64,000 bases of DNA from Goekera deserti (GTDB lineage: Bacteria; Actinomycetota; Actinomycetes; Mycobacteriales; Geodermatophilaceae). The translations under genes and the position numbers were made by a program. Under the pieces are notes generated by a model that ran no database searches, was not told the DNA's origin, and was given only the letters and a program-made list of their open reading frames with translations. Of the stretch, positions 9,344 through 17,994 are shown one piece after another. Every line of letters starts with the position of its first letter. The first letter of the stretch is position 1. The stretch lies in contig NZ_JAAGWK010000005.1 in assembly GCF_010685995.1 (NCBI RefSeq), positions 248,001 through 312,000 of the forward strand, read 5' to 3'.

Positions 9344-9667
9344 TCACGTCCCGGCCGGCCCGCCGTCCACGTCGGCGGTCCGGTAGCGGGTGCACGCCGG
9401 ACCGCGGTCCAGCCGGGTGCGGTGCGCCAGCCGGGCCGCCAGCTCGCGCAGCACCGTGCCGCCGACGTCGTGGCCGTTCAGGTCGTCGATCGACGTGCAG
9501 CCGTCGACGTCCAGTGGCAGGCGGGACGGCGGAGGCCCGGGGTGCACCACCAGCGCCCTCCCCTCGGTCGGCAGGACGCCCGCGACCAGGTTCGCGAGGG
9601 GGACGATCGTGGGAGGGCATAGCCTCGGCGACGACGGCTCAGGACCCTCGGCGAGACCACCACCCAC
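9344..9667 (-). CDS. Hypothetical protein, unknown function
   Basis: About 107 residues. The C-terminal two thirds has clear coding bias on this strand (CTG, GTG, GAC, CGG codons), with the segment CTSIDDLNGHDVGGTVLREL, and so looks like a real gene. The first ~20 codons are less biased and the GTG at 9667 has only a weak ribosome site, so the true start may lie further in. No domain recognised. It converges on the exporter gene and is divergent from the acyl-CoA dehydrogenase at 9721. Confidence 0.45.
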   Translation of the reverse strand: MGGGLAEGPEPSSPRLCPPTIVPLANLVAGVLPTEGRALVVHPGPPPSRLPLDVDGCTSIDDLNGHDVGGTVLRELAARLAHRTRLDRGPACTRYRTADVDGGPAGT

Positions 9668-9720
9668 CCGTGGGCCACGACCTGCCGCCGCGCGGCCCCG
9701 CCCACAGACCTGGAGATGAC

Positions 9721-11514
9721 ATGCGCGCCTCCCTGGTGCTCTCCCGCCGTGACCTGGACTTCCTGCTGCACGAGTGGCTCGAGGTCGAGACCCTCGCCAA
9801 GCGGCCCCGGTTCGCCGAGCACTCGCGGGAGACGATCGACGCCGTGATCGACCTGGCGTCCCGGATCGCCGTCGAGCACTTCGCCCCGCACAACCGCACC
9901 GCCGACGAGCACGAGCCGCACGTCGTGGACGGCCGGGTGCAGCTGGTGCCCGAGGTCGCCGCGGCCCTGCGGGTCTTCGCCGACGCCGGGCTGGCCGCCG
10001 GCACGCTGGACGAGGAGCTGGGCGGCATGCAGCTGCCCCAGGTCGTCGCCAAGGCGGTCACCACCTGGTTCCAGGCGGCGAACATCGGCAGCTCCGCGTA
10101 CCCGTTCCTGACCATGGCCAACGCGCACCTGCTGGTCGCGCATGCCAGCCCCGAGCAGGTGCAGACCTACGTGCCGCCGATGGCCGAGGGCCGCTGGTTC
10201 GGCACGATGGCGCTGTCCGAGCCGCAGGCCGGCTCCTCGCTGGCCGACATCACCACCCGGGCCGAGCTCCAGGACGACGGCACGTACCGGCTGACCGGCA
10301 CCAAGATGTGGATCTCCGGCGGGGACCACGAGCTGAGCGAGAACATCGTGCACCTGGTGCTGGCGAAGGTGCCCGGCGGGCCGGCCGGGGTGAAGGGCAT
10401 CTCGCTGTTCATCGTGCCCAAGCACCTGGTCGCCGACGACGGCTCGATCGGCGAGCGCAACGACGTCGTGCTGGCCGGGCTGAACCACAAGATGGGCTAC
10501 CGCGGCACGACGAACACGCTGCTGGCCTTCGGCGAGGGCGTGCACACCCCCGGTGGCCGCCCGGGCGCCGTCGGGTACCTGGTGGGCGAGCAGCACCGCG
10601 GGCTCACCTACATGTTCCACATGATGAACGAGGCCCGGATCGGCGTCGGGCTGGGCGCGACGGCGCTGGGCTACACCGGCTACCTGCACGCGCTGGACTA
10701 CGCCCGCACCCGCACCCAGGGCCGCCCGGTGACCGGCAAGGACCCCGCGGCGGCGCCGGTGGCGATCATCGAGCACGCCGACGTGCGCCGGATGCTGCTG
10801 GCCAGCAAGAGCTACGTCGAGGGCGGGCTGGCGCTGGGGCTGTACTGCGCCAGGCTGGTCGACGAGGAGCAGACCGCGGAGGACGCGGCCGACCGGGAGC
10901 GCGCACACACGCTGCTGGAGGTGCTGACCCCGATCGCGAAGAGCTGGCCCTCCCAGTGGGGGCTGGTCGCCAACGACCACGCCATCCAGGTGCACGGGGG
11001 CTACGGCTACACCCGGGACTTCCCGGTGGAGCAGTTCTACCGGGACAACCGGCTCAACCCCATCCACGAGGGCACCCACGGCATCCAGGGCCTTGACCTG
11101 CTGGGCCGCAAGGTCGTCATGGGCGGTGGGGCAGGCCTGCGGGTGCTGGCCGAGGCGATCGCGGCCACCACCACCCGGGCCGCCGGCACCGACTGGGCCG
11201 ACCTCGCCGCGGACCTCGACGCGCTGACCGCGGACCTGGTCCGGGTCACCGCCACGCTGTGGTCCGCCGGCGACGTCGACGTCACGCTGGCCAACGCCAG
11301 CGTCTACCTGGAGGCGGCCGGGCACGTCGTCGTCGGGTGGCTGTGGCTGGAGCAGGTGCTCGCCGCCGAGGGGTCGACCGGCGACTTCTACGACGGCAAG
11401 CGGCAGGCCGCGCGGTACTTCCAGCGCTGGGAGCTGCCCCGGGTCCGCCCGCAGCTGGCCCTGCTGGAGTCGCTGGACACCACCGTGCTGCGGATGGACA
11501 CCGGCTGGTTCTGA
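9721..11514 (+). CDS. Acyl-CoA dehydrogenase, large (DmdC-like) type
   Basis: A 597-residue FAD enzyme that oxidises an acyl-CoA to the enoyl-CoA. It is longer than classical 380-residue acyl-CoA dehydrogenases, with extra N- and C-terminal domains as in DmdC (3-methylmercaptopropionyl-CoA dehydrogenase) and its relatives. Visible signatures are ALSEPQAGSSLADITTRAE, TGTKMWISGGDHEL and, in the catalytic region, NPIHEGTHGIQGLDLLGRK. The ATG at 9721 has GGAG 6 nt upstream. The substrate is not determined; many actinobacterial members act on medium or long chains rather than DMSP products. It stands alone and is followed by a terminator. Confidence 0.9.
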   Translation: MRASLVLSRRDLDFLLHEWLEVETLAKRPRFAEHSRETIDAVIDLASRIAVEHFAPHNRTADEHEPHVVDGRVQLVPEVAAALRVFADAGLAAGTLDEELGGMQLPQVVAKAVTTWFQAANIGSSAYPFLTMANAHLLVAHASPEQVQTYVPPMAEGRWFGTMALSEPQAGSSLADITTRAELQDDGTYRLTGTKMWISGGDHELSENIVHLVLAKVPGGPAGVKGISLFIVPKHLVADDGSIGERNDVVLAGLNHKMGYRGTTNTLLAFGEGVHTPGGRPGAVGYLVGEQHRGLTYMFHMMNEARIGVGLGATALGYTGYLHALDYARTRTQGRPVTGKDPAAAPVAIIEHADVRRMLLASKSYVEGGLALGLYCARLVDEEQTAEDAADRERAHTLLEVLTPIAKSWPSQWGLVANDHAIQVHGGYGYTRDFPVEQFYRDNRLNPIHEGTHGIQGLDLLGRKVVMGGGAGLRVLAEAIAATTTRAAGTDWADLAADLDALTADLVRVTATLWSAGDVDVTLANASVYLEAAGHVVVGWLWLEQVLAAEGSTGDFYDGKRQAARYFQRWELPRVRPQLALLESLDTTVLRMDTGWF

Positions 11515-11521
11515 GGAAGGA

Positions 11522-11572
11522 CCCCGTTGCCCCCCACCACTCGCGAGCTCGCGGCGGGACCCTGCAACGGGG
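11522..11572. terminator. Two-way terminator hairpin
   Basis: CCCCGTTGC (11522-11530) pairs perfectly with 11564-11572. A second palindrome (CGCGAGCTCGCG) lies in the loop. It is placed between the convergent ends of the acyl-CoA dehydrogenase and the small membrane protein gene. Confidence 0.6.
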
Positions 11573-11600
11573 CCGGGGACTCAGGCGGGCGACGACGCCG

Positions 11601-11780
11601 TCAGAGGATGGCGGTGGCGCCGATCGACTCGCCGGCGACGGTGCGTGCACGCTGCGGCCGGCCGGTCGAGGCCGCCTGCCGCTCCTGCTCGTACCGGGCC
11701 GTCGAGTGGGTGCCCAGGAGGATGACCAGCCCGGTCAACACCAGGAACCCGATCAGACTCACTGCCGGCCACAAGACCAT
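11601..11780 (-). CDS. Small single-helix membrane protein of the STARYE family
   Basis: A 59-residue protein: one N-terminal helix (residues 4-23, WPAVSLIGFLVLTGLVILLG) followed by HSTARYEQERQ and a basic tail. GGGGAG lies about 10 nt upstream of the ATG at 11780. The first ~33 residues match the start of the larger gene at 36601-37449, which shares the LWP start, the GF.VL helix and the STARYE.ER motif. This repeated start suggests a conserved membrane-anchor module. The function is not known, and no partner is visible nearby. Confidence 0.65.
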   Translation of the reverse strand: MVLWPAVSLIGFLVLTGLVILLGTHSTARYEQERQAASTGRPQRARTVAGESIGATAIL

Positions 11781-12035
11781 CGTCGCTGTTCTCCCCGTCC
11801 GTGGGTGGTGCACCGGCTGCCGCCAGCTTCGCCGCTGTCCCGCCCACCTTGCCCTGTCCCGCGAGCCCTCAACCCTCGACGTCGCACGGATCAGGTGAAC
11901 AGCGTGTGACGTCGCTCGCCCACCGCTGCGGTGGGCACACGGCGCCGGCGGGGTCATGATGGCCCGGGTGCCCGCGGTACTGCCCCGGACGCGCCGTCCG
12001 ACCACCTGACCCGTCGTCGTCCGTGGAGGACACCC

Positions 12036-13517
12036 GTGCCGTCTGCCCCCGTGCGGCCCGCGCTGCTCGTCCTCACCCTCTCCCTGGCGATCACGACGCT
12101 GTCGCTGCTGCAGAGCCTGGTCGTGCCGATCCTGCCCACCATCGGCGAGCAGCTGGACGTCGGCGCCGGGGCGGCCGGCTGGGTGCTGACGGCCAACCTG
12201 CTCGGCGCGGCGGTGCTGACCCCCGTGCTGGGCCGGCTGGGCGACCTGCGCGGTGAGCGTCCGGTCGTGCTGGGCATCCTGGCCGTCATCACGGCCGGCA
12301 CGCTGCTGGCCGTGCTCACCACCAGCCTGCCGCTGCTGCTGGTGGCCCGGGTGCTGCAGGGCGCGTCGTACGGGCTGTTCCCGCTGTCGATCAGCATCCT
12401 GCGCCGCGAGCTGCCGGCGGCACGGCTGTCGGTGGCGATGTCGGTGGTCAGCAGCACGCTGTCGGTCGGCGGGGTGATCGGCCTGGTCGCCAGCGGGGTG
12501 CTCACCACCGGCGGCGGCGACTACCACCGGCCGTTCTGGCTCGGCCTGGTGGTGTGCGTGCTGGCCCTGGCGCTGGCCGCCTGGCTGCTGCCCCGGCGCC
12601 CGCCGACGGCGACCGGGTCGGTGGACTGGCTGGGCGCCGCCGTCCTCGGGGCCGGGCTGGTGCTGCTGCTCCTGCCGGTGTCGCAGGGCCACACCTGGGG
12701 CTGGACGTCGCCGACGACGCTGGGCTGCCTGGCCGGGTCGGCCGTGGTGCTCGCCGGGTGGGTGCTGCTGCTGCGCCGCACGGCCGACCCGCTGGTGCGC
12801 CCCGGCCTGCTCGCCGACCGCCGGATGCTGGTGCCCAACGTGGTGGGCCTGATGACCGGGTTCACCCTGTTCCTCTCCTTCCTGGCGGTCACCCAGTACG
12901 TGCAGGCCCCACCCGCGCTCGCCGGGTACGGCTTCGGCGCCTCGACGCTGGAGGCCGCGGTGGTGTTCCTGCTGCCCGGCGGTGTGGTGGGCGTGCTGCT
13001 GGCGCCGGTCGCCGGGCGGGTGGTGGCCCGGCTGGGCGGGCAGCTGGTCCTGATCGGCGGCGCGGCCTGCGGGCTCGCGGGCTTCCTGCTGCTGGCGGTG
13101 CTGCCCGACCAGCGCTGGCAGGTCGTGGCGGTCGGCGTGCTCACCCAGCTGGCCACCGTGGTCGCGTTCGCGGCGCTGCCGACCCTCGTCGTCCAGGCGG
13201 TGCGGCCGGAGGAGACCGGCATCGCCAACGGGGTCAACTCGATCACCCGCTCGGTGGGCAGCGCGCTGTCCAGCGCGCTGACCGTCACGCTGATCGCCGG
13301 CAGCGTCGACCCGGGCACCGGGCTGCCCCGGGAGTCGGCCTACACGCTGGTCGCCGCGCTGGGGGCCGGCAGCTGCGTGGTCATCGCCGTGGCGGCCGTG
13401 GCGGGGCTGGTCGCCGACCGGCGGCGGGGTGGCCGGCGTCGGCCCGACGAGCTCGCGGACGTCGAGGCCGCGACGGCCGGCGCCGGTGAGTGGTCGCCGG
13501 TCTCCGGGATCCGCTGA
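12036..13517 (+). CDS. MFS exporter, DHA2 family
   Basis: A 493-residue integral membrane protein with about 14 helices. Helix 1 is followed by VPILPTIGEQLDVGAGAAGWV, and motif A reads LGRLGDLRGERPVV. These place it in the DHA2 group of drug exporters, though it lacks the LDQTVV motif of the gene at 7381. The GTG at 12036 is chosen because GGAGG sits just upstream; the frame is open further back. There is no adjacent regulator. A palindrome at 11918-11936 (GCCCACCGC arms, one-base centre) lies about 100 bp upstream and could be an operator. Substrate unknown. Confidence 0.85.
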   Translation: MPSAPVRPALLVLTLSLAITTLSLLQSLVVPILPTIGEQLDVGAGAAGWVLTANLLGAAVLTPVLGRLGDLRGERPVVLGILAVITAGTLLAVLTTSLPLLLVARVLQGASYGLFPLSISILRRELPAARLSVAMSVVSSTLSVGGVIGLVASGVLTTGGGDYHRPFWLGLVVCVLALALAAWLLPRRPPTATGSVDWLGAAVLGAGLVLLLLPVSQGHTWGWTSPTTLGCLAGSAVVLAGWVLLLRRTADPLVRPGLLADRRMLVPNVVGLMTGFTLFLSFLAVTQYVQAPPALAGYGFGASTLEAAVVFLLPGGVVGVLLAPVAGRVVARLGGQLVLIGGAACGLAGFLLLAVLPDQRWQVVAVGVLTQLATVVAFAALPTLVVQAVRPEETGIANGVNSITRSVGSALSSALTVTLIAGSVDPGTGLPRESAYTLVAALGAGSCVVIAVAAVAGLVADRRRGGRRRPDELADVEAATAGAGEWSPVSGIR

Positions 13518-13603
13518 CGCCTCCGAGCATGGGCGGGCCCGGAAGTGGGCACTGTGCACGGCAGCGCGGTACCTGCAGCCGTGAGACAACCCGGAGGCAC
13601 CAG

Positions 13604-14740
13604 ATGGCCCGACCCCGTGGCGCTCAGCCAGCGAGCGCCGGCACGACCACCAGCAAGGGCGCCCGCGCCGTCGGCAACGAGGCCCGAGAGGACGGCCACG
13701 GCCTGATGGACCGGCTGCCCGGCCAGCGCGCCGACGCGCGTGACGGGAGTGCCGGGGACGAGGTGCCCGGCGACGAGAAGATCACCGACGCCGGCCGCTC
13801 GGACTACGCGCCGGAGGGCGCCCCGGGCAAGGCCAACACCATGGGCACGCTCAAGCGGCTGGTCAAGGAGATCAGCCAGGACGAGCTGACCGACAAGGCC
13901 GCCGCGCTGACCTACTACCTGGTGCTGGCGATGTTCCCGGCTCTCATCGCCCTGATCTCCATCGTCGGGCTCGTCTTCGAGCCGCAGCAGATCATCGACG
14001 CCCTGACCACCCTGCTGAACACGATCGCACCCGGGACCGCGGCGGACACCTTCTCCGGCCCGATCCAGCAGATCGCCGGCAGCCAGAGCGCGGCCGGCTT
14101 CGGCCTCGTCATCGGCATCGCCAGCGCGCTCTGGGCCGCCTCCGGCTACGTCGGCGCCTTCACCCGCGCCGCCAACGTCGTGTGGGAGACCCCGGAGGGC
14201 CGCCCGTTCTGGAAGCTCAAGCCCCTCCAGCTGCTGGTCACGCTGATCGGCGTGTTGCTCATCGCCGTCATCGCCCTGTCGGTGGTGGCCACCGGCCCGA
14301 TCACCGACGCCATCGGCCAGGCCCTCGGCCTGTCCAGCACCGTGACGACCGTGTGGGACATCGCCAAGTGGCCGGTGATGATCGTGATCGTCGCGCTGAT
14401 GATCGCGATCCTGTACTACACCGCCCCGAACGTGCGGCTGCGCGGCTTCAAGTTCGTCACCGTCGGTGCTGCCGCGGCCCTGCTGGTGTGGGTGATCGCC
14501 TCGGCCCTGTTCGCCTTCTACGTGGCCAACTTCGGCAGCTACAACAAGACCTACGGCGCGCTGGCCGGCGTCATCGTCTTCCTGGTGTGGCTGTGGATCA
14601 CCAACCTGGCCGTGCTGATCGGCATCGAGCTCGACTCCGAGCGCGAGCGCACGATCGAGATGAAGAACGGCGTGGAGCGGGCCCGCGAGGAGATCCAGCT
14701 CGACGCCCGCGACGACCCGAAGCGCAAGCAGACCACCTGA
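13604..14740 (+). CDS. YihY/BrkB family integral membrane protein
   Basis: A 378-residue protein: a hydrophilic N-terminal region of about 85 residues, then six predicted helices of the YihY/BrkB family. Visible family segments are KAAALTYYLVLAMFPALIAL, GYVGAFTRAANVVWE and YGALAGVIVFLVWLWITNLAVLIGIELDSE. GGAGG lies 6 nt before the ATG at 13604. Members were once thought to be RNase BN, which is not supported; their real role (possibly lipid or solute transport) is unsettled. The gene is monocistronic and ends before a strong hairpin. Confidence 0.9.
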   Translation: MARPRGAQPASAGTTTSKGARAVGNEAREDGHGLMDRLPGQRADARDGSAGDEVPGDEKITDAGRSDYAPEGAPGKANTMGTLKRLVKEISQDELTDKAAALTYYLVLAMFPALIALISIVGLVFEPQQIIDALTTLLNTIAPGTAADTFSGPIQQIAGSQSAAGFGLVIGIASALWAASGYVGAFTRAANVVWETPEGRPFWKLKPLQLLVTLIGVLLIAVIALSVVATGPITDAIGQALGLSSTVTTVWDIAKWPVMIVIVALMIAILYYTAPNVRLRGFKFVTVGAAAALLVWVIASALFAFYVANFGSYNKTYGALAGVIVFLVWLWITNLAVLIGIELDSERERTIEMKNGVERAREEIQLDARDDPKRKQTT

Positions 14741-14753
14741 CCCACCGGTACGA

Positions 14754-14794
14754 CACGACGCCGGTCTCCCCCACGCGGGGAGGCCGGCGTCGTG
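14754..14794. terminator. Two-way intrinsic terminator
   Basis: A perfect 11-bp stem, CACGACGCCGG (14754-14764) with 14784-14794, extended by a CTCCCC/GGGGAG inner stem. It lies between the convergent YihY and crotonase-like genes. Confidence 0.8.
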
Positions 14795-14797
14795 CTG

Positions 14798-15538
14798 TCA
14801 CCCGGCCGAGCGGCGCATGGACCACATCTGGCTGGGCCGCTCGAACTGGGTGGCGATCTCCCAGCTGACGTGCGGTGGGCCGGTCTCCTTGCGGAAGTTG
14901 GCCGTCGCGAGCCGGGCGAGCTCGGGGTCGCGGGCCACCCGGCCGGCGAGCTCGAGGGCGCGGTCCTCCACGGCCGCGTCGTCGACGGTCTCCCAGGCCA
15001 GGCCCAGCCGGACCGCGGTGGGCCCGTCGACCTCCTCGCCGAACAGCGCCATCGCCGCGGCTGCCTCCCGGCCGACCAGCCGGGACAGCAGCACGAAGTG
15101 CCCGCCGCCCGGGTGCAGCCCGCGCTTGAGGAAGCCGCAGATCAGCCGGACGTCGGTGGCCACGATCCGCAGATCGGCGGCGAGCAGCATGTTCATCCCG
15201 GCGCCCACCGCCGAGCCGCGCACCGCCGCGATCGTCGGCGCCTTCACCTGCCCGAGCCGGTAGAAGGAGTCGTAGATCAGACCCATGCCGGCGTAGGCGT
15301 CGCCGGCGGCCGGGTCGCGCCCGGCGTCGGTCAGCGTCTGCACGTCCCCGCCGGCGCAGAACGACCGCCCCACCCCGCGGACGACGACGGCCCCCACCTC
15401 GGCGCGCGCGTCGACCTCGTCGAAGACCCCGATCAGCTCCGCGGCCATCGCGGGGGTCAGCGCGTTGCGCCGGTCGGGGGCGTTCAGCGTGACGACGGCG
15501 ACCCCGGCGTCGATCTCCAGCAGCACCTCAGCGGACAT
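14798..15538 (-). CDS. Enoyl-CoA hydratase/isomerase family (crotonase-like) protein
   Basis: A 246-residue crotonase-fold protein. Family features are NAPDRRNALTPAM, the oxyanion-hole segments RSFCAGGDV and RGSAVGAGMNML, and the C-terminal helix. The two glutamates used by classical hydratases appear to be absent: the positions read GAGMNMLLAAD and GFLKRGLHPGGG. A different reaction (isomerase, hydrolase or decarboxylase) is therefore as likely as hydration. It lies downstream of two acyl-CoA dehydrogenase genes in the same direction, about 37 bp from the nearer, so it probably acts on their product. Confidence 0.85.
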   Translation of the reverse strand: MSAEVLLEIDAGVAVVTLNAPDRRNALTPAMAAELIGVFDEVDARAEVGAVVVRGVGRSFCAGGDVQTLTDAGRDPAAGDAYAGMGLIYDSFYRLGQVKAPTIAAVRGSAVGAGMNMLLAADLRIVATDVRLICGFLKRGLHPGGGHFVLLSRLVGREAAAAMALFGEEVDGPTAVRLGLAWETVDDAAVEDRALELAGRVARDPELARLATANFRKETGPPHVSWEIATQFERPSQMWSMRRSAG

Positions 15539-15575
15539 GCCCGCCCCTCTCGTGGACGACGTGCGGTCGGTGCGA

Positions 15576-16622
15576 TCAGACCACGCGGGTCAGGGCCGGC
15601 CAGAACCCGTCGGCGCCACCGGCCACCAGGTGCTCCCCGAGCGTGGCCGACCAGGCGAGCTCCGAGCCCGCCTCGTCCCGCCACGCCCAGCAGCGCCGGG
15701 TGAGGTGGTGCAGCGCGTGCTCCTGGGTGAAGCCGATCGCGCCGTGCACCTGGTGGGCCAGCGCCGCGACGACCTCGACCGCGGCACCGGCGCGCACCTT
15801 GGCGGTCGCAGCGGCGGGCACCAGCGGCTCACCGGCCTCCAGCGCCTGGACGGCGGCGTCGACGACGGCGGTCACGGCCGTGACCTCACCGGCCATCTCG
15901 GCGAGGTACATCTGGATGGCCTGGAACTTCCCCAGCGGGCGGCCGAACTGCTCCCGCTCGCCGGCGTAGCGCAGGGTCAGCGCCAGCACCTGCTCCAGGG
16001 CCGCGGCCAGCTGCACCGCCCGCAGCAGGGCCGCCCGGGCCCGCAGGTCGGCCACCGCGGCCACGGTGATGGGCGCGGCGGGCGCGCGCAGCCCGTCGAA
16101 GGCGACCGAGCCGCGCGGCTCGCCGGCCAGGTTGGCGTGCGTCCAGGCCGGGGCGGGGGCGCGCACCAGGGCGAGCACCGGGCCGTCCGGGCCCTGGGCC
16201 AGCACCGCGAGGTGCAGCGCGACCCCGGCCCACGGCACGTCGACGGCGGTGCCGGACAGCAGCCAGCCGTCGCCGTCGGGCACAGCAGTGAGGTCGCCGT
16301 CGACGGCGGCGACCAGTGGCTCGTCCGGCGGGGGCAGCTGCAGCCCGGCGGCGAGCACCGCGGGCCCGGCCACGAGCAGCTGCTCACCGACCGGCACCGC
16401 GCCGGCGCCCCGGGCCAGCTCGCCGACGACGGCGACCGCGTCGGCCACCTCACCGCCGGAACCGCCGGCCTCCTCGGGCAGGCCGACGCCGGTGAGCCCG
16501 GCCGCGGCGAGCTCGGCCCAGAGCCCCTCGTCCCAGGTCAGCTCGGCGGTCAGCGAGACCGGCGGGTGCGCGGTGAGCACCTCGCGGACGGTCTGGCGCA
16601 CCAGGTCCTGGTCGTCACTCAC
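15576..16622 (-). CDS. Acyl-CoA dehydrogenase, short subunit of a probable heteromeric pair
   Basis: A 348-residue protein of the acyl-CoA dehydrogenase fold. Visible segments are GVGLPEEAGGSGGEVADAV, RYAGEREQFGRPLGKFQAIQ (the conserved RxQFGxPL helix) and ALAHQVHGAIGFTQEHALH. The usual C-terminal YEGT catalytic segment is absent. The GTG at 16622 has GGGGGTG 8 nt upstream. The gene is directly downstream of a second, different acyl-CoA dehydrogenase. In actinobacteria such adjacent pairs (for example FadE26-FadE27, ChsE1-ChsE2) form alpha2beta2 enzymes for sterol side-chain or similar bulky acyl-CoAs. That assembly is an inference here. Confidence 0.88.
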   Translation of the reverse strand: MSDDQDLVRQTVREVLTAHPPVSLTAELTWDEGLWAELAAAGLTGVGLPEEAGGSGGEVADAVAVVGELARGAGAVPVGEQLLVAGPAVLAAGLQLPPPDEPLVAAVDGDLTAVPDGDGWLLSGTAVDVPWAGVALHLAVLAQGPDGPVLALVRAPAPAWTHANLAGEPRGSVAFDGLRAPAAPITVAAVADLRARAALLRAVQLAAALEQVLALTLRYAGEREQFGRPLGKFQAIQMYLAEMAGEVTAVTAVVDAAVQALEAGEPLVPAAATAKVRAGAAVEVVAALAHQVHGAIGFTQEHALHHLTRRCWAWRDEAGSELAWSATLGEHLVAGGADGFWPALTRVV

Positions 16623-16638
16623 GATCGCCCACCCCCTG

Positions 16639-16707
16639 ACTTGAGCCCGAAGAAGTGCATTCGCCGGCACTGGAGCCTGCGGGACGTGCCCGGTCCGCCG
16701 GACGAAG
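16639..16707 (+). repeat. Dispersed short repeat between the two acyl-CoA dehydrogenase genes
   Basis: ACTTGAGCCCGAAGAAGT (16639-16656) is followed by a degenerate second copy (ACTGGAGCCTGCGGGACG, about 16669-16686). The same core, ACT(T/G)GAGCCCG(A/G)(A/G)(A/G)AAGT, forms the tandem repeats at 55115-55244. It fills most of the 99-bp gap inside an otherwise tight gene run. Confidence 0.5.
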
Positions 16708-16721
16708 CCGACTGTGCCCAC

Positions 16722-17888
16722 TCATCGCAGACCCAGCCCGCGCGCCACGATCCCGCGCAGGATCTCGTTGGTGCCGCCACGCAGCGTGTACCCCGGGGCG
16801 TGCAGTTGCGCCTCGGCCAGGGCACGGCCCAGCGGGTCCGGTGAGCTCAGTGAGGGCGTCACCTCCGCGACCCGCCGCACCTCGTCGATCACGTCGCGCT
16901 CGAACGTCGTCCCGATGTCCTTGACCAGGGCGGCCGGGATGTCGGGCAGCTCGCCGCGGTCCAGCGCAGCGGCGATGCGCAGCGAGAGCTGCCGGATGGC
17001 CAGCAGCCGGGCCGAGAGCCGGCCGACGGCGGCCAACTGCGCGCGATCCTGACCCGCAGCGGCCCGGCGGGCCAGCTCGGTGAGCAGCGGGAACGTGGAC
17101 AGGAACCGCTCGGGACCGGAGCGCTCGAACGCGAGCTCGGCGGTGACCTGGTGCCAGCCGGCGCCCTCCTCGCCCAGCAGCATCCCGGCCGGGACGACGA
17201 CGCCGTCGAACACGACCTCGTTGAAGTGGTGGCCGCCGTCCAGGATGCGGATCGGGTTGATCGTGATGCCCGGCAGCGACAGGTCGACGAGCAGCTGGGT
17301 GAGGCCCTGGTGCTTGCCGCGCGGGCCGTCGCCGGGCGGGCCGGTGCGCACCAGCGTGATCGCGTAGTGGCTGTGGTGCGCGTTCGACGTCCACACCTTG
17401 GCGCCGTCGACCACGAAGTCGCCGTTCGCGTCCCGAGTGGCCCGGGTGCGGATGGAGGCGAGGTCGGAGCCGCTGTCCGGCTCGCTCATGCCGATGACGA
17501 AGAAGCACTCGCCCGCGGCGATCCGGGGCAGGATCTCCTGGCGGTGCTCCTCGGTCCCGTAGCGCAGCAGCGCCGGCCCGGACTGCCGGTCGGCGATCCA
17601 GTGCGCGGCGACCGGCGCGCCCGCGGCGAGCAGCTCCTCGGTGACGGCGTAGCGCTCCATCGCGGTGCGCTCGTGCCCGCCGTACTCCTTGGGCCAGGTC
17701 ATGCCGAGCCAGCCGCGGTCGCCCAGCTTGCGGGAGAAGGCCGGGTCGACCCCGGACAGCCAGGTGTCGACGTGCGGGGTGAAGGTGCCCTCGGCGATCT
17801 CGGCGGCGAGGAACTCGCGCACCTCGGCGCGCACCAGCTCGGCGGCGTCCGAGCGCGGTGCCGGCGCCAGTGTCAGGGCGTGGGTCAC
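16722..17888 (-). CDS. Acyl-CoA dehydrogenase, long subunit of a probable heteromeric pair
   Basis: A 388-residue acyl-CoA dehydrogenase. It has GMSEPDSGSDLASIRTRATR (flavin and substrate contacts), DGAKVWTSNAHHSHY, and ends with YTLRGGTNEILRGIVARGLG. In the last segment the usual catalytic Glu of YEGT is replaced by Arg-Gly, as in the actinobacterial heteromeric enzymes. The GTG at 17888 is chosen because GAGGAGG lies 5 nt upstream. It is the first gene of a run with the second dehydrogenase (15576) and a crotonase-like gene (14798). Together they would carry out dehydrogenation and a further step on an unknown CoA ester. Confidence 0.9.
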   Translation of the reverse strand: MTHALTLAPAPRSDAAELVRAEVREFLAAEIAEGTFTPHVDTWLSGVDPAFSRKLGDRGWLGMTWPKEYGGHERTAMERYAVTEELLAAGAPVAAHWIADRQSGPALLRYGTEEHRQEILPRIAAGECFFVIGMSEPDSGSDLASIRTRATRDANGDFVVDGAKVWTSNAHHSHYAITLVRTGPPGDGPRGKHQGLTQLLVDLSLPGITINPIRILDGGHHFNEVVFDGVVVPAGMLLGEEGAGWHQVTAELAFERSGPERFLSTFPLLTELARRAAAGQDRAQLAAVGRLSARLLAIRQLSLRIAAALDRGELPDIPAALVKDIGTTFERDVIDEVRRVAEVTPSLSSPDPLGRALAEAQLHAPGYTLRGGTNEILRGIVARGLGLR

Positions 17889-17994
17889 GTGACCTCCTCG
17901 TCCGGTCCGCCCGCGCTCCGCTGCACCGGCGACGACCGCCCCGAACGGTACCCAGCGCGACCGACGGGTGCCGCCGTGCGACGGCCGTGGCGCC

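Noticed and set aside
9721-11514. Naming the gene dmdC (DMSP breakdown)
   Set aside because: The long acyl-CoA dehydrogenase architecture is shared by many fatty acyl-CoA enzymes, and no other DMSP gene is present.
13604-14740. Ribonuclease BN annotation for the YihY/BrkB gene
   Set aside because: The RNase BN assignment of this membrane family is known to be wrong; there is no nuclease motif.
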